A stretch of 43,744 bases of DNA from CAZEFK01 sp964511405 (GTDB taxonomy: Bacteria; Pseudomonadota; Alphaproteobacteria; Elsterales; Elsteraceae): positions 1 to 43,744 of the forward strand of contig CAZEFK010000031.1 in the NCBI GenBank assembly GCA_964511405.1, given 5' to 3'. A program made the position numbers and the translations under genes. This document shows positions 8,371-17,114 of the stretch, piece by piece; position 1 is the first letter of the stretch, and every line of letters begins with the position of its first letter. The notes beneath the pieces were generated by a model. It worked only from the letters and a program-made list of their open reading frames with translations, was not told where the DNA came from and did no database searches.

Positions 8371-10632
8371 TCATTTGGTCTGGGCCACGAAGACGCCGTC
8401 CCAGCCGGGGCCGGGCGGGTCGTGCTCGAACAGGTCGAGCCGAGCGGAGTAGAGGTCATAGAGCTTCGACAGCCTCGTGTTGAGGGAACGGCATTCGTCA
8501 AGCAAGCAGCGCGCCGCGGCCCAGTCCTGGGCGCGGTAGGCTTGGATCAGGGCGGCATGGCGCTCGGCCAGGCGCCGGTGGCCGGGCGCCGCGGCGTCCT
8601 CCGGGCGGCCGAGCAGCGCAAAGATGCGCACGGCCTCGGTCTTGCCCTTGACCGCGATCAGATCAAGCTCCAGCGCGGCCCAGTCGGGAATCAGGGCCCG
8701 GGTGGCCTCGCCGATCACGATGTCGACGCCGTAGAGCTTGCTCTGGCCTTCCAGGCGCGAGGCCAGGTTCACGGCGTCGCCCAGCACCGAATAGTCGAAC
8801 CGGCGGTCCGAGCCCATGTTGCCGACCACGCAGTCGCCGCTGTTCAGGCCGATGCCGATGTGGAGCTCGCGGGCGGGTTGCCGCGCCGGTACAGCCTCGC
8901 GCGCCAGCGCCTGGTTCAGGTGGTCGAGGGCCGCCAGCATGCTGAGCGCGGCGTCGGCGGCGTGGGCGGCATGGCCGGGGTCGTCGAGCGGCGCATTCCA
9001 GAAGGCCATGATCGCGTCGCCCATATATTTGTCGATGGTGCCGCGGCGCTCCATGATGACGTCGGTCATCGGCGTCAGGAAGCGGTTGATCAGTTGGGTC
9101 AGGCCCTGGGGATCGGTCTTGAAGCCCTCCGAGATCGTCGTGAAGCCGCGGATGTCGCAGAACATGATGGTCAGCGGCCGGGTCTCGCCGCCCAGGCGCA
9201 GGCGCTCGGGATTGGCGGCCAGCAGCTTGACCATCTCGGGCGACAGGTAGTGTTGGAAGCTGTCGGTGATGCGCCGGCCCTCGCGGTCGACGACCCAGTA
9301 GCGGAACAGCAGCACCGTGATCGTGGACAGCAGCAGTGCTGCCAGGGGCGCCACCATCGGCAGCCACAGACCGCGCGCGAAGGCGGCCTGCTCGCCGCCG
9401 GCGAAGGCCGCCAGGGCACCGATGCCGACCAGGACCGACCAGCCGATCGGCAGCACGGCTGCCGCGGCACCGACCGCGGCGGCCAGAGCCAAGGCGGCGC
9501 CCAGGGCGAGCGCGCTCTCGGCCGCTGGCATCTCGATGATGAAGTCGCGGGTCAGCATCGACTGGATGATCGAGGCCCAGCGCTCGGTCCCGGTCAGCTC
9601 CGCGCGACCGAACGGGGCGGTGAAGCTGTCGGGATTGCCGATGAACGAGGCGCCGACCAGCACCAGCCGGCCGCGCAGGGCCTCGGCCGGCACTCGGCCC
9701 TGGATCAGATCCAGGAACGAATAGGTCGGAAAGGTGCCGCGCGGCCCGCGATAGTTGACCACCAGCCGCATGGCGGCATTGGCCGGCACCGTGACCGGCC
9801 CGATGCGCACGTCGGCGCCGGGGGCCAGCGCCACCTGGTCCCAGGGTACGCCCAGATATTCGGCGACGGCGCGGACCGCGATCGATGGGTAGAGATCGCC
9901 GTCATAGCTCCAGGCCAGATAGTCGAAGCGCGCGGCGCCGTCGCGGTCGAAGGCGGTGTTGACGCTGCCCAGGCCGTCGCTGGCCTGGGCCAGCCGCGCC
10001 ACGGGCAGCAGCGCCGAGATCGGCAGCAGCGGGAAGACCGGGGTCCGGCTGCTCTGGTCGAAGCTCTGATAGGCCGAGGGTTGCAGGGACTCGGGTGCCG
10101 TGCCGGGCGGGCCGGCGAAGGTGAAGGCGATCGGCAGGACCGCCTTGCCGTAGGCCTTGAGCGCCTGCTCGAAGTCGCCGTCGGGATCGTCGCCGGCCAA
10201 GTGCCGGAGCGCCTGGCGCAGGTCGGCGGCGGCGCCGGCGGGGAGCTGGTCGGCCGCGGTCCGGGCTGCTTGGCGCAGATCCTCAGGCAGCGGCTGCTCG
10301 GGCTCGGTGAACAGCATGTCGAACACGACGGCCTTGGCGCCTGACTCGGCCAGCGCACGCAGGCCGCGGGCGAAGATCCGCCGGCTCAGCGGCCAGCGCC
10401 CGAGTGCGGCCAGGCTGCGGTCGTCAACCTGGATGATGGCGATGTCGCGGCCGGGCGGCTTCGGGCCCCGCAGCCGGAAGCGCAGGTCGAGCGACCCCGT
10501 TTCCAGTCCGCGCACCGCCGCCATGTCGCCCAGCTGCACCAGAACCACCAGCACCGCCGCCGCCGTCGCCAGGGCGATCAGGGGCTCGCGCAACGGGCGC
10601 GGGATGCGCAGGCGGCTGATCGGAGATCTCAT
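8371..10632 (-). CDS. CHASE2-domain class III adenylate/guanylate cyclase
   Basis: A 753-residue membrane receptor cyclase. An N-terminal helix (about 17-36) is followed by a periplasmic CHASE2 sensor domain (about 40-350: IAIIQVDDRSLAALGRWPLSRR, AVVFDMLFTEPE, VLVGASFIGNPDSFTAPFG). Three closely spaced helices (about 370-445) come next, then a cytoplasmic class III cyclase domain (about 480-670). Both metal aspartates (FCDIRGF and DKYMGDAIMAFW), the specificity region (DRRFDYSVLGDAVNLASRLEGQ) and the transition-state Asn/Arg are present, so it should be active. cAMP versus cGMP is not decided. FecR-domain genes next to CHASE2 cyclases recur in proteobacteria, and here the FecR gene lies two genes upstream. 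The downstream barrel gene starts one base after the stop. Confidence 0.92.
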   Translation of the reverse strand: MRSPISRLRIPRPLREPLIALATAAAVLVVLVQLGDMAAVRGLETGSLDLRFRLRGPKPPGRDIAIIQVDDRSLAALGRWPLSRRIFARGLRALAESGAKAVVFDMLFTEPEQPLPEDLRQAARTAADQLPAGAAADLRQALRHLAGDDPDGDFEQALKAYGKAVLPIAFTFAGPPGTAPESLQPSAYQSFDQSSRTPVFPLLPISALLPVARLAQASDGLGSVNTAFDRDGAARFDYLAWSYDGDLYPSIAVRAVAEYLGVPWDQVALAPGADVRIGPVTVPANAAMRLVVNYRGPRGTFPTYSFLDLIQGRVPAEALRGRLVLVGASFIGNPDSFTAPFGRAELTGTERWASIIQSMLTRDFIIEMPAAESALALGAALALAAAVGAAAAVLPIGWSVLVGIGALAAFAGGEQAAFARGLWLPMVAPLAALLLSTITVLLFRYWVVDREGRRITDSFQHYLSPEMVKLLAANPERLRLGGETRPLTIMFCDIRGFTTISEGFKTDPQGLTQLINRFLTPMTDVIMERRGTIDKYMGDAIMAFWNAPLDDPGHAAHAADAALSMLAALDHLNQALAREAVPARQPARELHIGIGLNSGDCVVGNMGSDRRFDYSVLGDAVNLASRLEGQSKLYGVDIVIGEATRALIPDWAALELDLIAVKGKTEAVRIFALLGRPEDAAAPGHRRLAERHAALIQAYRAQDWAAARCLLDECRSLNTRLSKLYDLYSARLDLFEHDPPGPGWDGVFVAQTK

Positions 10633-10688
10633 AGCACGCCAGCTTATCGCGTCCGGTGCCAGGCGGGAGCGGTCCTTTCAGATCGCCC

Positions 10689-11600
10689 CTAGTTCTTATC
10701 GAGATCGCACGTCGTGCCGTAGAAGCTGTCGCCGTTCGAGTTGAGTCCGATGCTCGGCCCATCCAGGAGATGCGCGTGGTATCGGGCAAGCGAACCGCTC
10801 TCGAACACGATGTCGCGCGTGGGCGTGACATGGTAGCGACCGGCTTCACCGGCGGAGGAGTAGGTATTCGGTCCGGTAATGCTCAAGTCCATGAACGTGT
10901 AGTTCCCGGATGCGTAACATTTGTAAACGCCCGGAACGAGTTTGCTGTTCGTTTCCGCGCTGGTGCCGGCATAATGCAGCATCCAGAATATGTAGTAGTT
11001 CTCTGTTCCGTTATCCAAGCGCACTTGGCAAAGGTTCATGTATCGGTCGATGCCAACGACCGTTCCCGACTTGTTGCTCTTGTCCGTCACGCGGGTGCCG
11101 GCCGTGCATTGGTCGGGGCTCGTGAAGGTCCCGCCCGGACCCGCCTGCGTCTGCGCCTGTGCCGTCGCCGGTGGCGGATTGGGCGGTTGGGCGGGCCGGG
11201 CAACGGGCTGCGGGCGCGGTTGCGGTGCCGCCGTTCGCGGCGTCGGCGGCGTCGCGTTCGGTGCCTGATACGGAGGAAACTGCGCGCGCATCTGCGCAAG
11301 GCCGGCTTGCGCCTGCGGATCGTCCACGCTTTTCACGCGCTCTTCGGAATATTGGTGTTGCCGATTGTCCGGCGTCGAGCCCGCGCCCATCGGGGCGCAC
11401 ACCGCCATGTAGGAGTAGTTGTGCGAATAGCCGAGGCGATTGCTCGTCAGCGTGCATTCCGCCCACGCGCCGCCATAGGGCGTGATCAACACGTGATCGC
11501 CATTATGGAATTCTCGGGTCTGCGCTTGCGCAATCGAACTGGCGCACAGCGCGAGCACGCTTGCCGTAACGAATGCGACAGGCTTCCTCGCGATCTTCAT
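10689..11600 (-). CDS. Secreted three-module protein of unknown function, low-GC
   Basis: A 303-residue exported protein that I do not recognise as a named family. A Sec signal peptide (cleavage after about residue 26, AQA|QT) leads to module 1 (about 30-95, FHNGDHVLITPYGGAWAEC), which reads like a small Tudor/SH3-type barrel. A Pro/Gln/Ala-rich linker follows (about 110-160). A second similar module (about 165-215) has GTRVTDKSNKSGTVVGIDRY and ends IFWMLHYAG. A C-terminal beta-rich domain (about 220-303) starts VPGVYKCYASGNYTFMDLSITG. The start at 11600 has a GGAGA site; an upstream in-frame ATG at 11615 is less likely. Base composition is unlike its neighbours (26 G+C in the 60 bases 10981-11040), suggesting later acquisition between the FecR gene and the cyclase. 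Confidence 0.75.
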   Translation of the reverse strand: MKIARKPVAFVTASVLALCASSIAQAQTREFHNGDHVLITPYGGAWAECTLTSNRLGYSHNYSYMAVCAPMGAGSTPDNRQHQYSEERVKSVDDPQAQAGLAQMRAQFPPYQAPNATPPTPRTAAPQPRPQPVARPAQPPNPPPATAQAQTQAGPGGTFTSPDQCTAGTRVTDKSNKSGTVVGIDRYMNLCQVRLDNGTENYYIFWMLHYAGTSAETNSKLVPGVYKCYASGNYTFMDLSITGPNTYSSAGEAGRYHVTPTRDIVFESGSLARYHAHLLDGPSIGLNSNGDSFYGTTCDLDKN

Positions 11601-11676
11601 GACGATCGTCTCCAACTGTCTTTCGGCGCGTGCAGACCGATTTTAGACAGGTTTGGTTTCAGATCGCCACGGGCAC

Positions 11677-12294
11677 TCAGTTCACATCGGTGCGGCGGAT
11701 GACGTCGTCGAACTCGGACTGGCGCCAGACCCGGGGCGGCACCGGATCGCGGCCGGGTTCGAGGCGGGCGCCCCAGCGCGCCGGGATCGACACCGAGCGA
11801 TGGGTGCCGGCGCTGGTCAGGGCGACCACGCCCTCCAGCACGCCGACCTGGGTGCCGCTTGATTTGGTCTCGACGAACCAGTCGGTCGAGCGCACGGCAG
11901 CGACGCCGGTGGCGGTCTCGACCTCGAAGCGCGAGGGCTGGGCGGCGGGGGCGACGACCGCCCGCAGCAGGCCCGACGCCAGTTGCAGCCCGACGTCGCG
12001 GCCGCCGCCCTGGACGGCGTAGTTGCCGATGGTCATCCGGCTGCCGGCGGCCTCGGCGATCACCGAGCCGTCGACCATGCGCAGCTTCAGCCGGCCGTCG
12101 GCCGGGACGGTGATGGTGTCGCCGACCTGGACCGCGTCGCCGACCTTGAGCGGCATCGCGGTGCCGCTTCGCTCGGCGGTGCAGTCGCCCTTGATCGCCA
12201 GGACATTGCCGGCCTGGGGGCCGGCCCACGCGACGGGCGCGACCAGGATCAGGGCCAGGCCCGCCAGGGCCGCCCGCAGGAAGGAACCGCGCAT
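11677..12294 (-). CDS. FecR-domain periplasmic protein
   Basis: A 205-residue secreted protein: signal peptide (cleavage after about residue 24, AWA|GP), then a single FecR domain. The domain shows KVGDAVQVGDTITVPADGRLKLRMVDGSVIAEAAGSRMTIG, followed by ASGLLRAVV, FEVETATGVAAVRSTDWFVE and GVLEGVVAL, which is the standard succession of beta strands. There is no membrane anchor and no sigma-factor gene beside it. It is therefore not a classic anti-sigma regulator but the stand-alone periplasmic type often coupled to CHASE2 cyclases. The start at 12294 gives the signal peptide directly; the longer frame reaching 12465 would overlap the dienelactone hydrolase gene. Confidence 0.85.
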   Translation of the reverse strand: MRGSFLRAALAGLALILVAPVAWAGPQAGNVLAIKGDCTAERSGTAMPLKVGDAVQVGDTITVPADGRLKLRMVDGSVIAEAAGSRMTIGNYAVQGGGRDVGLQLASGLLRAVVAPAAQPSRFEVETATGVAAVRSTDWFVETKSSGTQVGVLEGVVALTSAGTHRSVSIPARWGARLEPGRDPVPPRVWRQSEFDDVIRRTDVN

Positions 12295-12364
12295 GAGACC
12301 TGCCCTTGGTTGATGTTGGTCCGGTGTGGTTATGGCGGCCGCCCGGCGCGCCGGCAAGGCCGGC

Positions 12365-13216
12365 TCAGCCCAGGGTCTGCTTGAACAGCGCCTCCGAGCG
12401 CTGCCAGGCGAGCTTGGCGGCATTGGCGTCGTAGCGTGGGGCCTGAGTGTCGTCGTTGAAGGCATGGTTGGCCCCCGGGTACCAGTGGAGCTGGTACTTG
12501 ATGCCGGCGGCCTTCAGCGCCGTCTCGTAGTCCGGGACCAGCGCGCCCAGGCGGGTGTCGAGCTTGGGATCGGCATAGTTCAGCAGCATCGTCGCCTTGA
12601 TCTGGGGCACCTGAGCGAGGTTCGGCGGCGTGCCGTAATAGACGTCGGCAGCATTGAGCGTCGGCTCGGCCACCGCCAGCGCGTTGACCACGCCGCCGCC
12701 CCAGCAGAAGCCGATGGCGCCGACCTTGCCGTTGGATTCCGGCCGGGCGCGCAGCCAGGCCACGGCCTGGCGGGCGATCGCCGTGGTCTGGGCGGCGTCG
12801 AGCTTCGGGAACATGGCCATGGCCTGGTCCTCGTCGCTCGGCGTGCCGCCCAGCGGCGACAGGAAGTCGGCTCCAAGCGCAGTGTAGCCCTCGACCGCCC
12901 AGCGCCGGGCCACGTCCTCGATATGCGGGTTCAGGCCGCGGTTCTGGTGGACCACGACGATGCCGCCGCGCTTGCCCGCGGCCTTGGGCTCGGCCAGGTA
13001 GCCCTTGATGCTGTCGCCGAAGGTCACGCGCTGGGTCGCGATGCGGGTGTCGTCGGCCGCGACGACGGCGGCCCTGGCGTAGTTCGACCGGAGCATCGAC
13101 AGGGCCGAGACGGCGCCGGCGCTGCCCACGAGCTTGGCGGCGCGCTCCAGGAACAGCCGCCGGTCGAAGTGGCCGTGAACGAACTCGTCGTAGAGGTCGA
13201 TGATGCGCTGGTCCAT
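12365..13216 (-). CDS. Dienelactone hydrolase-family protein with Tat-type leader
   Basis: A 283-residue alpha/beta hydrolase of the carboxymethylenebutenolidase family, acting on lactone or ester bonds. The nucleophile elbow GFCWGG carries Cys171, and the histidine is H251 in GANHAF. The acid is probably D216 or D220 (NYADPKLD). The N-terminus contains DRRLFLERAAKLVGSAGAVSALS, which fits a twin-arginine signal (RR at 19-20, then Phe-Leu), so export of the folded enzyme is likely. That is usual for the YghX-like branch. It lies between ygiQ and the FecR gene, all on one strand, with about 65-70 base gaps and no sign of a functional link. Substrate unknown. Confidence 0.86.
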   Translation of the reverse strand: MDQRIIDLYDEFVHGHFDRRLFLERAAKLVGSAGAVSALSMLRSNYARAAVVAADDTRIATQRVTFGDSIKGYLAEPKAAGKRGGIVVVHQNRGLNPHIEDVARRWAVEGYTALGADFLSPLGGTPSDEDQAMAMFPKLDAAQTTAIARQAVAWLRARPESNGKVGAIGFCWGGGVVNALAVAEPTLNAADVYYGTPPNLAQVPQIKATMLLNYADPKLDTRLGALVPDYETALKAAGIKYQLHWYPGANHAFNDDTQAPRYDANAAKLAWQRSEALFKQTLG

Positions 13217-13281
13217 GTCGGTCCCCCGGTCTTGCGGCGGTGCGCCGCCCCGCCGCCGGTTCGGTCCGACGGGTCCGAAGG

Positions 13282-15315
13282 TTACCGGGCCGGCCGCGTG
13301 TGCTGGGTCATGAAGCGCTGCTGGCCGTGCTTGCGGCCGGTGCGCCGGCCCTCGCCGCCGCTGCCGCCGGTGCCGGGGGGCTGGCGCGCCGGGATCAGCT
13401 GGTGCTTGCCCGGGCCGATCAGGTCGGCGCGTCCCATGCGCTGCAGCGCCTCGCGCAGCAGCGGCCAGTTCTCGGGATCGTGGTAGCGCAGGAACGCCTT
13501 ATGCAGGCGCCGCTGCTTCAGCCCGCGGGCCGACACGACGCGGTCGCCGCCCTGGCGCCGGATCGGCTTTAGCGGATTGTGCTCGGTGTGGAACATGGTC
13601 GCCGACAGCGACATCGGCGACGGCAGGAAGGTCTGGACCTGGTCGGCGCGGAAGCGGTTGCGCTTCAGCCACAACGCCAGGTTCATCATGTCCGCGTCGG
13701 TGGTCCCCGGATGCGCCGCGATGAAGTAGGGGATCAGGTACAGCTCCTTGCCGGCCTCGCGCGCGAAGCGGTCGAACAGCTGCTTGAAGCGGTCGTAGCT
13801 GCCCATCCCCGGCTTCATCATCATCGCCAGCGGCCCGGGTTCCGTGTGCTCGGGCGCAATCTTGAGGTACCCGCCGACATGGTGGGTCACCAGCTCCTTG
13901 ACGTAGGCCGGGCTCTTCACCGCCAGGTCGTAGCGCAGGCCCGAGGCGATGTGGATGCGCTTGACCCCCGGGATCGCGCGCGCCTTGCGGTAGAGCTCGA
14001 TCAGCGGCCCGTGGTCGGTGCCGAGGTTCTTGCAGATATCCGGGAACACGCAGGACGGACGCCGGCAGATCGCCTCGATCTTCGGGTCCTTGCAGGCCAT
14101 CCGGTACATGTTGGCGGTCGGGCCGCCCATGTCCGAAATGGTGCCGGTAAAGCCGGCGACCTTATCGCGGATCTCGCCGATCTCGCGCAGGATCGAGGCT
14201 TCGGAACGGCTCTGGATGATCCGGCCTTCATGCTCGGTGATCGAGCAGAACGAGCAGCCGCCGAAGCAGCCGCGCATGATGTTGACCGAGAACCGGATCA
14301 TCTCCCAGGCCGGGATCTTGGCGTCGCCGTAGCTGGGATGCGGCGCCCGCGCATAGGGCAGGTCGTAGACGCCGTCCATCTCGGCCGTGGTCAGCGGGAT
14401 CGGCGGCCGGGTCAGCCACAGCTCCTTGTCGCCGTGGCGCTGGACCAGAGGCCGGGCGTTGCCGGGGTTGCTCTCGACATGCAGGATGCGGCTGGCATGG
14501 GCGTAGAGCGCCTTGTCCTCGCGCACCGCGTCGAAGGCGGGCAGGCGGACCGCCGTGCGTTCGGCCGGCGGTTTTTCCGCGGGCGCCGCATCCGGCTCCC
14601 GGGGGGCGTCGACCAGGTCGGGCGCCACCACGGTCCAGCCCTCGGGCACGGCGTCAAGCAGATAGGCGGTGCCGCGGATGTCGCGCAGGTCGTCGACACT
14701 CTCGCCGCGGGCCAGGCGATGGGCGATCTCGACGATGGCGCGCTCGGCATTGCCGTAGACCAGGAGGTCGGCCTTGGCGTCGACCAGGACCGACCGGCGC
14801 ACCTTCACGGACCAGTGGTCGTACTGGGCGATCCGGCGCAGGCTGGCCTCGATGCCGCCGAGGACGATCGGCACGCCCTTGTAGGCCTCGCGGCAGCGCT
14901 GGCTGTACACCAGCACGGCGCGGTCCGGCCGGCGGCCCTGGGCGCCGCCGGGCGTGTAGCTGTCGTCGTGGCGCAAGCGCCGGTCCGACGTGTAGTGGTT
15001 GACCATGGAATCCATGTTCCCGGCGGTCACGCCGAAGAACAGGTTGGGCTTGCCCAGGGCCTTGAAGGGCGCGGGCGCGGTCCAGTCGGGCTGGGCCAGG
15101 ATGCCGACGCGGAAGCCCTGGGCCTCCAGCAGCCGGCCGACGATGGCCATGCCGAAGCTGGGATGGTCGACATAGGCGTCGCCGGTCACCAGCACGATGT
15201 CGCAGCTGTCCCAGCCAAGCTGGTCCATCTCGGCGCGGCTCATCGGCAGGAACGGCGCCGGCCCGAACCGGTGCGCCCAGTGCTTCTTGTGCGAGAAGAT
15301 GCTTTTCACGGTCAC
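13282..15315 (-). CDS. ygiQ: YgiQ-family radical SAM protein
   Basis: A cytosolic protein of about 677 residues with near-complete YgiQ sequence motifs. The N-terminal UPF0313 domain has FGPAPFLPMSRAEMDQLGWDSCDIVLVTGDAYVDHPSFGMAI. The radical SAM cysteines are in RGCFGGCSFCSITEHEGR (about residue 350). Further motifs are GGYLKIAPEHTEPGP and the C-terminal QRRLHKAFLRYHDPENWP. The molecular function is not established; it is a [4Fe-4S]/SAM enzyme by family. A GTG at 15315 is favoured because it opens on VTVKSIFSHKKHWAHRFGPAP, comparable in length to known members. A frame extension to 15417 would translate an operator palindrome. It is divergent from the solute-binding protein gene at 15482. 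Confidence 0.93.
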   Translation of the reverse strand: MTVKSIFSHKKHWAHRFGPAPFLPMSRAEMDQLGWDSCDIVLVTGDAYVDHPSFGMAIVGRLLEAQGFRVGILAQPDWTAPAPFKALGKPNLFFGVTAGNMDSMVNHYTSDRRLRHDDSYTPGGAQGRRPDRAVLVYSQRCREAYKGVPIVLGGIEASLRRIAQYDHWSVKVRRSVLVDAKADLLVYGNAERAIVEIAHRLARGESVDDLRDIRGTAYLLDAVPEGWTVVAPDLVDAPREPDAAPAEKPPAERTAVRLPAFDAVREDKALYAHASRILHVESNPGNARPLVQRHGDKELWLTRPPIPLTTAEMDGVYDLPYARAPHPSYGDAKIPAWEMIRFSVNIMRGCFGGCSFCSITEHEGRIIQSRSEASILREIGEIRDKVAGFTGTISDMGGPTANMYRMACKDPKIEAICRRPSCVFPDICKNLGTDHGPLIELYRKARAIPGVKRIHIASGLRYDLAVKSPAYVKELVTHHVGGYLKIAPEHTEPGPLAMMMKPGMGSYDRFKQLFDRFAREAGKELYLIPYFIAAHPGTTDADMMNLALWLKRNRFRADQVQTFLPSPMSLSATMFHTEHNPLKPIRRQGGDRVVSARGLKQRRLHKAFLRYHDPENWPLLREALQRMGRADLIGPGKHQLIPARQPPGTGGSGGEGRRTGRKHGQQRFMTQHTRPAR

Positions 15316-15397
15316 GGGGCGAATAGATAGCCCCTCGCGGCTCCAGATGCATCCCCGCATGAGCGACGGACCCGCGCGACCGATTGGGCCTGCGGAA

Positions 15398-15420
15398 AAA
15401 ATGAACCGACGGTTCATTTT
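15398..15420. promoter_or_regulatory. Perfect 23-bp palindrome, probable repressor operator
   Basis: Arms AAAATGAACCG (15398-15408) and CGGTTCATTTT (15410-15420) are exact reverse complements around one central A. A one-base loop cannot make a good RNA hairpin, so this is a protein-binding site rather than a terminator. Its form (TGAACCG.CGGTTCA) is typical of TetR/AcrR-type operators. It lies in the divergent region between ygiQ and the peptide-type binding protein gene. No TetR gene is in the window, so the regulator is elsewhere. Confidence 0.75.
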
Positions 15421-15481
15421 CGTGGAGTGATCGAGCCGGCGGGCTTACAGTCCCGGTCACGCTGAGGGGGAACCGTCGCCG

Positions 15482-17077
15482 ATGACCACGCTCGTCGCCC
15501 GTCTTGCCGCCGCCGCCCTGCTCGTGCTGTCCATGCCGGCGACCGCTCAGGACCTGAAGACCGGCCCGGAACTCCGGATCGGCATGAAGGCCGCGATCGA
15601 CAGTGCCGATCCGCACCTGCTGTTCACGCCCAGCCGCGACGTCCAGCTCCATGTGTGGGAGCCGCTGGTGGTCCAGGATGCGCAGCTCAAGCCGACGCCC
15701 GGCCTTGCCACGTCGTGGCGTCCGATCAACCCGACCACCTGGGAATTCATGCTGCGGGAGGACGCCCGCTTCAGCGACGGCAGCCCGCTCACGGCCGACG
15801 ACGTCGTGTTCTCGATCCACCGCGCCCAGACCATCGAGGGGGTGCGCACCTACAAGGCCTATCTGCGCGAGATCGCGTCGGTGGCGGCGGACGGGCCCCA
15901 TCGCGTGGTAATCCGTACCACCACCCCCACCGCCCTGCTGCCGAACAACCTGTCCACCTTCGGCATCGTGTCGGCCCGCGCCGCCAAGGACGCGACCGCG
16001 CAGGACTTCAATGGCGGCCGCGCCGCCCTCGGCACCGGCCCCTATCGCTGGGGCCAGTGGATGCCCGGCCAGCAGGTGACGCTGGAGCGCAATCCCGGCT
16101 ATCGCGGCGGCCCGGAACCGTGGTCGCGGGTGACCTTCCGGTTCATTGCGGACGACGCCGCGCGGGTCTCCGCGCTGCTGGCGGGCGACGTCGACGTGAT
16201 CGATGCCGTTCCCGCCAGCCTTTACGAGCGCATCGGCGACGGCGGCAAGTCCCATCTCGTGACGGCCACGTCGCTGTTCCTGCTGCAGCTCACGCTCGAC
16301 ATACGACCGCAATCGCGTTTCGTCACCGATCTCGACGGCAAGCCGCTGGCCGACAATCCGCTCGCCAAAACCTCCGTGCGCCGGGCGATGAACCTGGCGA
16401 TCAACCGCCAGGCGCTCGCCGACCGCGCCATGGGTGGCGGCGCCGTGGCGGCGAACCAGTTCGCACCGCCCGGCTTCATCGGCCATGTCGCCGATCTGCC
16501 GATGCCCGCCTACGACCCCGCCGCCGCGCGCAAGCTGCTGGCAGATGCCGGCTATCCCAAGGGCTTCGGGCTGACCCTCCACTGCCTGAACGACCGGTTC
16601 GCCGGCGATACCCAAAGCTGCCAGGCGATCGGCCAGATGCTGAGCGCCATCGGCATCCGGACCAAGATCGAGGCCCTGCCGTCGTCGATCTTCTTCCGCC
16701 GGGCCCAGACCGGCGCCAACGGCGAGCCCGAGTTCAGCGCTTCGTTGAGCATCTTCGGCAGTGCCGCCGGCCTGCCCGACAACGCGTTCACGTCGCTGGT
16801 GCAGACGTTCGATCCGGTGCGGGGAACCGGCGTCTCCAATCTGGGCCGCTACAGCAATCCCGCCCTCGACGCCCTGATCGACGGCGCGGCGGCGGCGATC
16901 GACCCGGCGGAGCGCGCGGCCAAGCTCGCCGACGCCACGCGGCTCGTCTTCGCCAAGGATCTGCCCATCCTGCCGATCTTCTATCTCAAGGCCGCGTGGG
17001 GCTTGCGGGCAGGCCTGACCATTCAGCCGCGCGGCGACCAATACACGCTCGCGACCGGTATCCGCCCCGCGCCCTGA
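15482..17077 (+). CDS. Peptide/nickel-type ABC transporter solute-binding protein (family 5)
   Basis: A 531-residue periplasmic binding protein. The signal peptide MTTLVARLAAAALLVLSMPATA is cleaved near residue 22. The mature part has family 5 hallmarks: LRIGMKAAIDSADPH, the WEFMLREDARFSDGSPLTADDVVFSIHRA block, FNGGRAALGTGPYRW, and late DLPILPIFYL. Family members bind oligopeptides, dipeptides, nickel chelates, opines or glutathione. The start has a GAGGGGG ribosome site. The gene is followed by an M28-like peptidase (37-base gap) and an IclR regulator, suggesting uptake and hydrolysis of a peptide-like compound. No permease or ATPase genes accompany it here, which is unusual. Confidence 0.88.
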   Translation: MTTLVARLAAAALLVLSMPATAQDLKTGPELRIGMKAAIDSADPHLLFTPSRDVQLHVWEPLVVQDAQLKPTPGLATSWRPINPTTWEFMLREDARFSDGSPLTADDVVFSIHRAQTIEGVRTYKAYLREIASVAADGPHRVVIRTTTPTALLPNNLSTFGIVSARAAKDATAQDFNGGRAALGTGPYRWGQWMPGQQVTLERNPGYRGGPEPWSRVTFRFIADDAARVSALLAGDVDVIDAVPASLYERIGDGGKSHLVTATSLFLLQLTLDIRPQSRFVTDLDGKPLADNPLAKTSVRRAMNLAINRQALADRAMGGGAVAANQFAPPGFIGHVADLPMPAYDPAAARKLLADAGYPKGFGLTLHCLNDRFAGDTQSCQAIGQMLSAIGIRTKIEALPSSIFFRRAQTGANGEPEFSASLSIFGSAAGLPDNAFTSLVQTFDPVRGTGVSNLGRYSNPALDALIDGAAAAIDPAERAAKLADATRLVFAKDLPILPIFYLKAAWGLRAGLTIQPRGDQYTLATGIRPAP

Positions 17078-17114
17078 CCCCGTGTTCCCCGACCCGTCTT
17101 CGATCGAGGTCCCG

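Noticed and set aside
8422..10344. 640-residue plus-strand open frame opposite the cyclase
   Set aside because: Mirror frame of the cyclase gene. No domain, and compositional bias matches the reverse strand of GC-rich coding DNA.
15398..15420. Rho-independent terminator
   Set aside because: The palindrome has a one-base centre and lies upstream of both divergent genes. An operator fits better.
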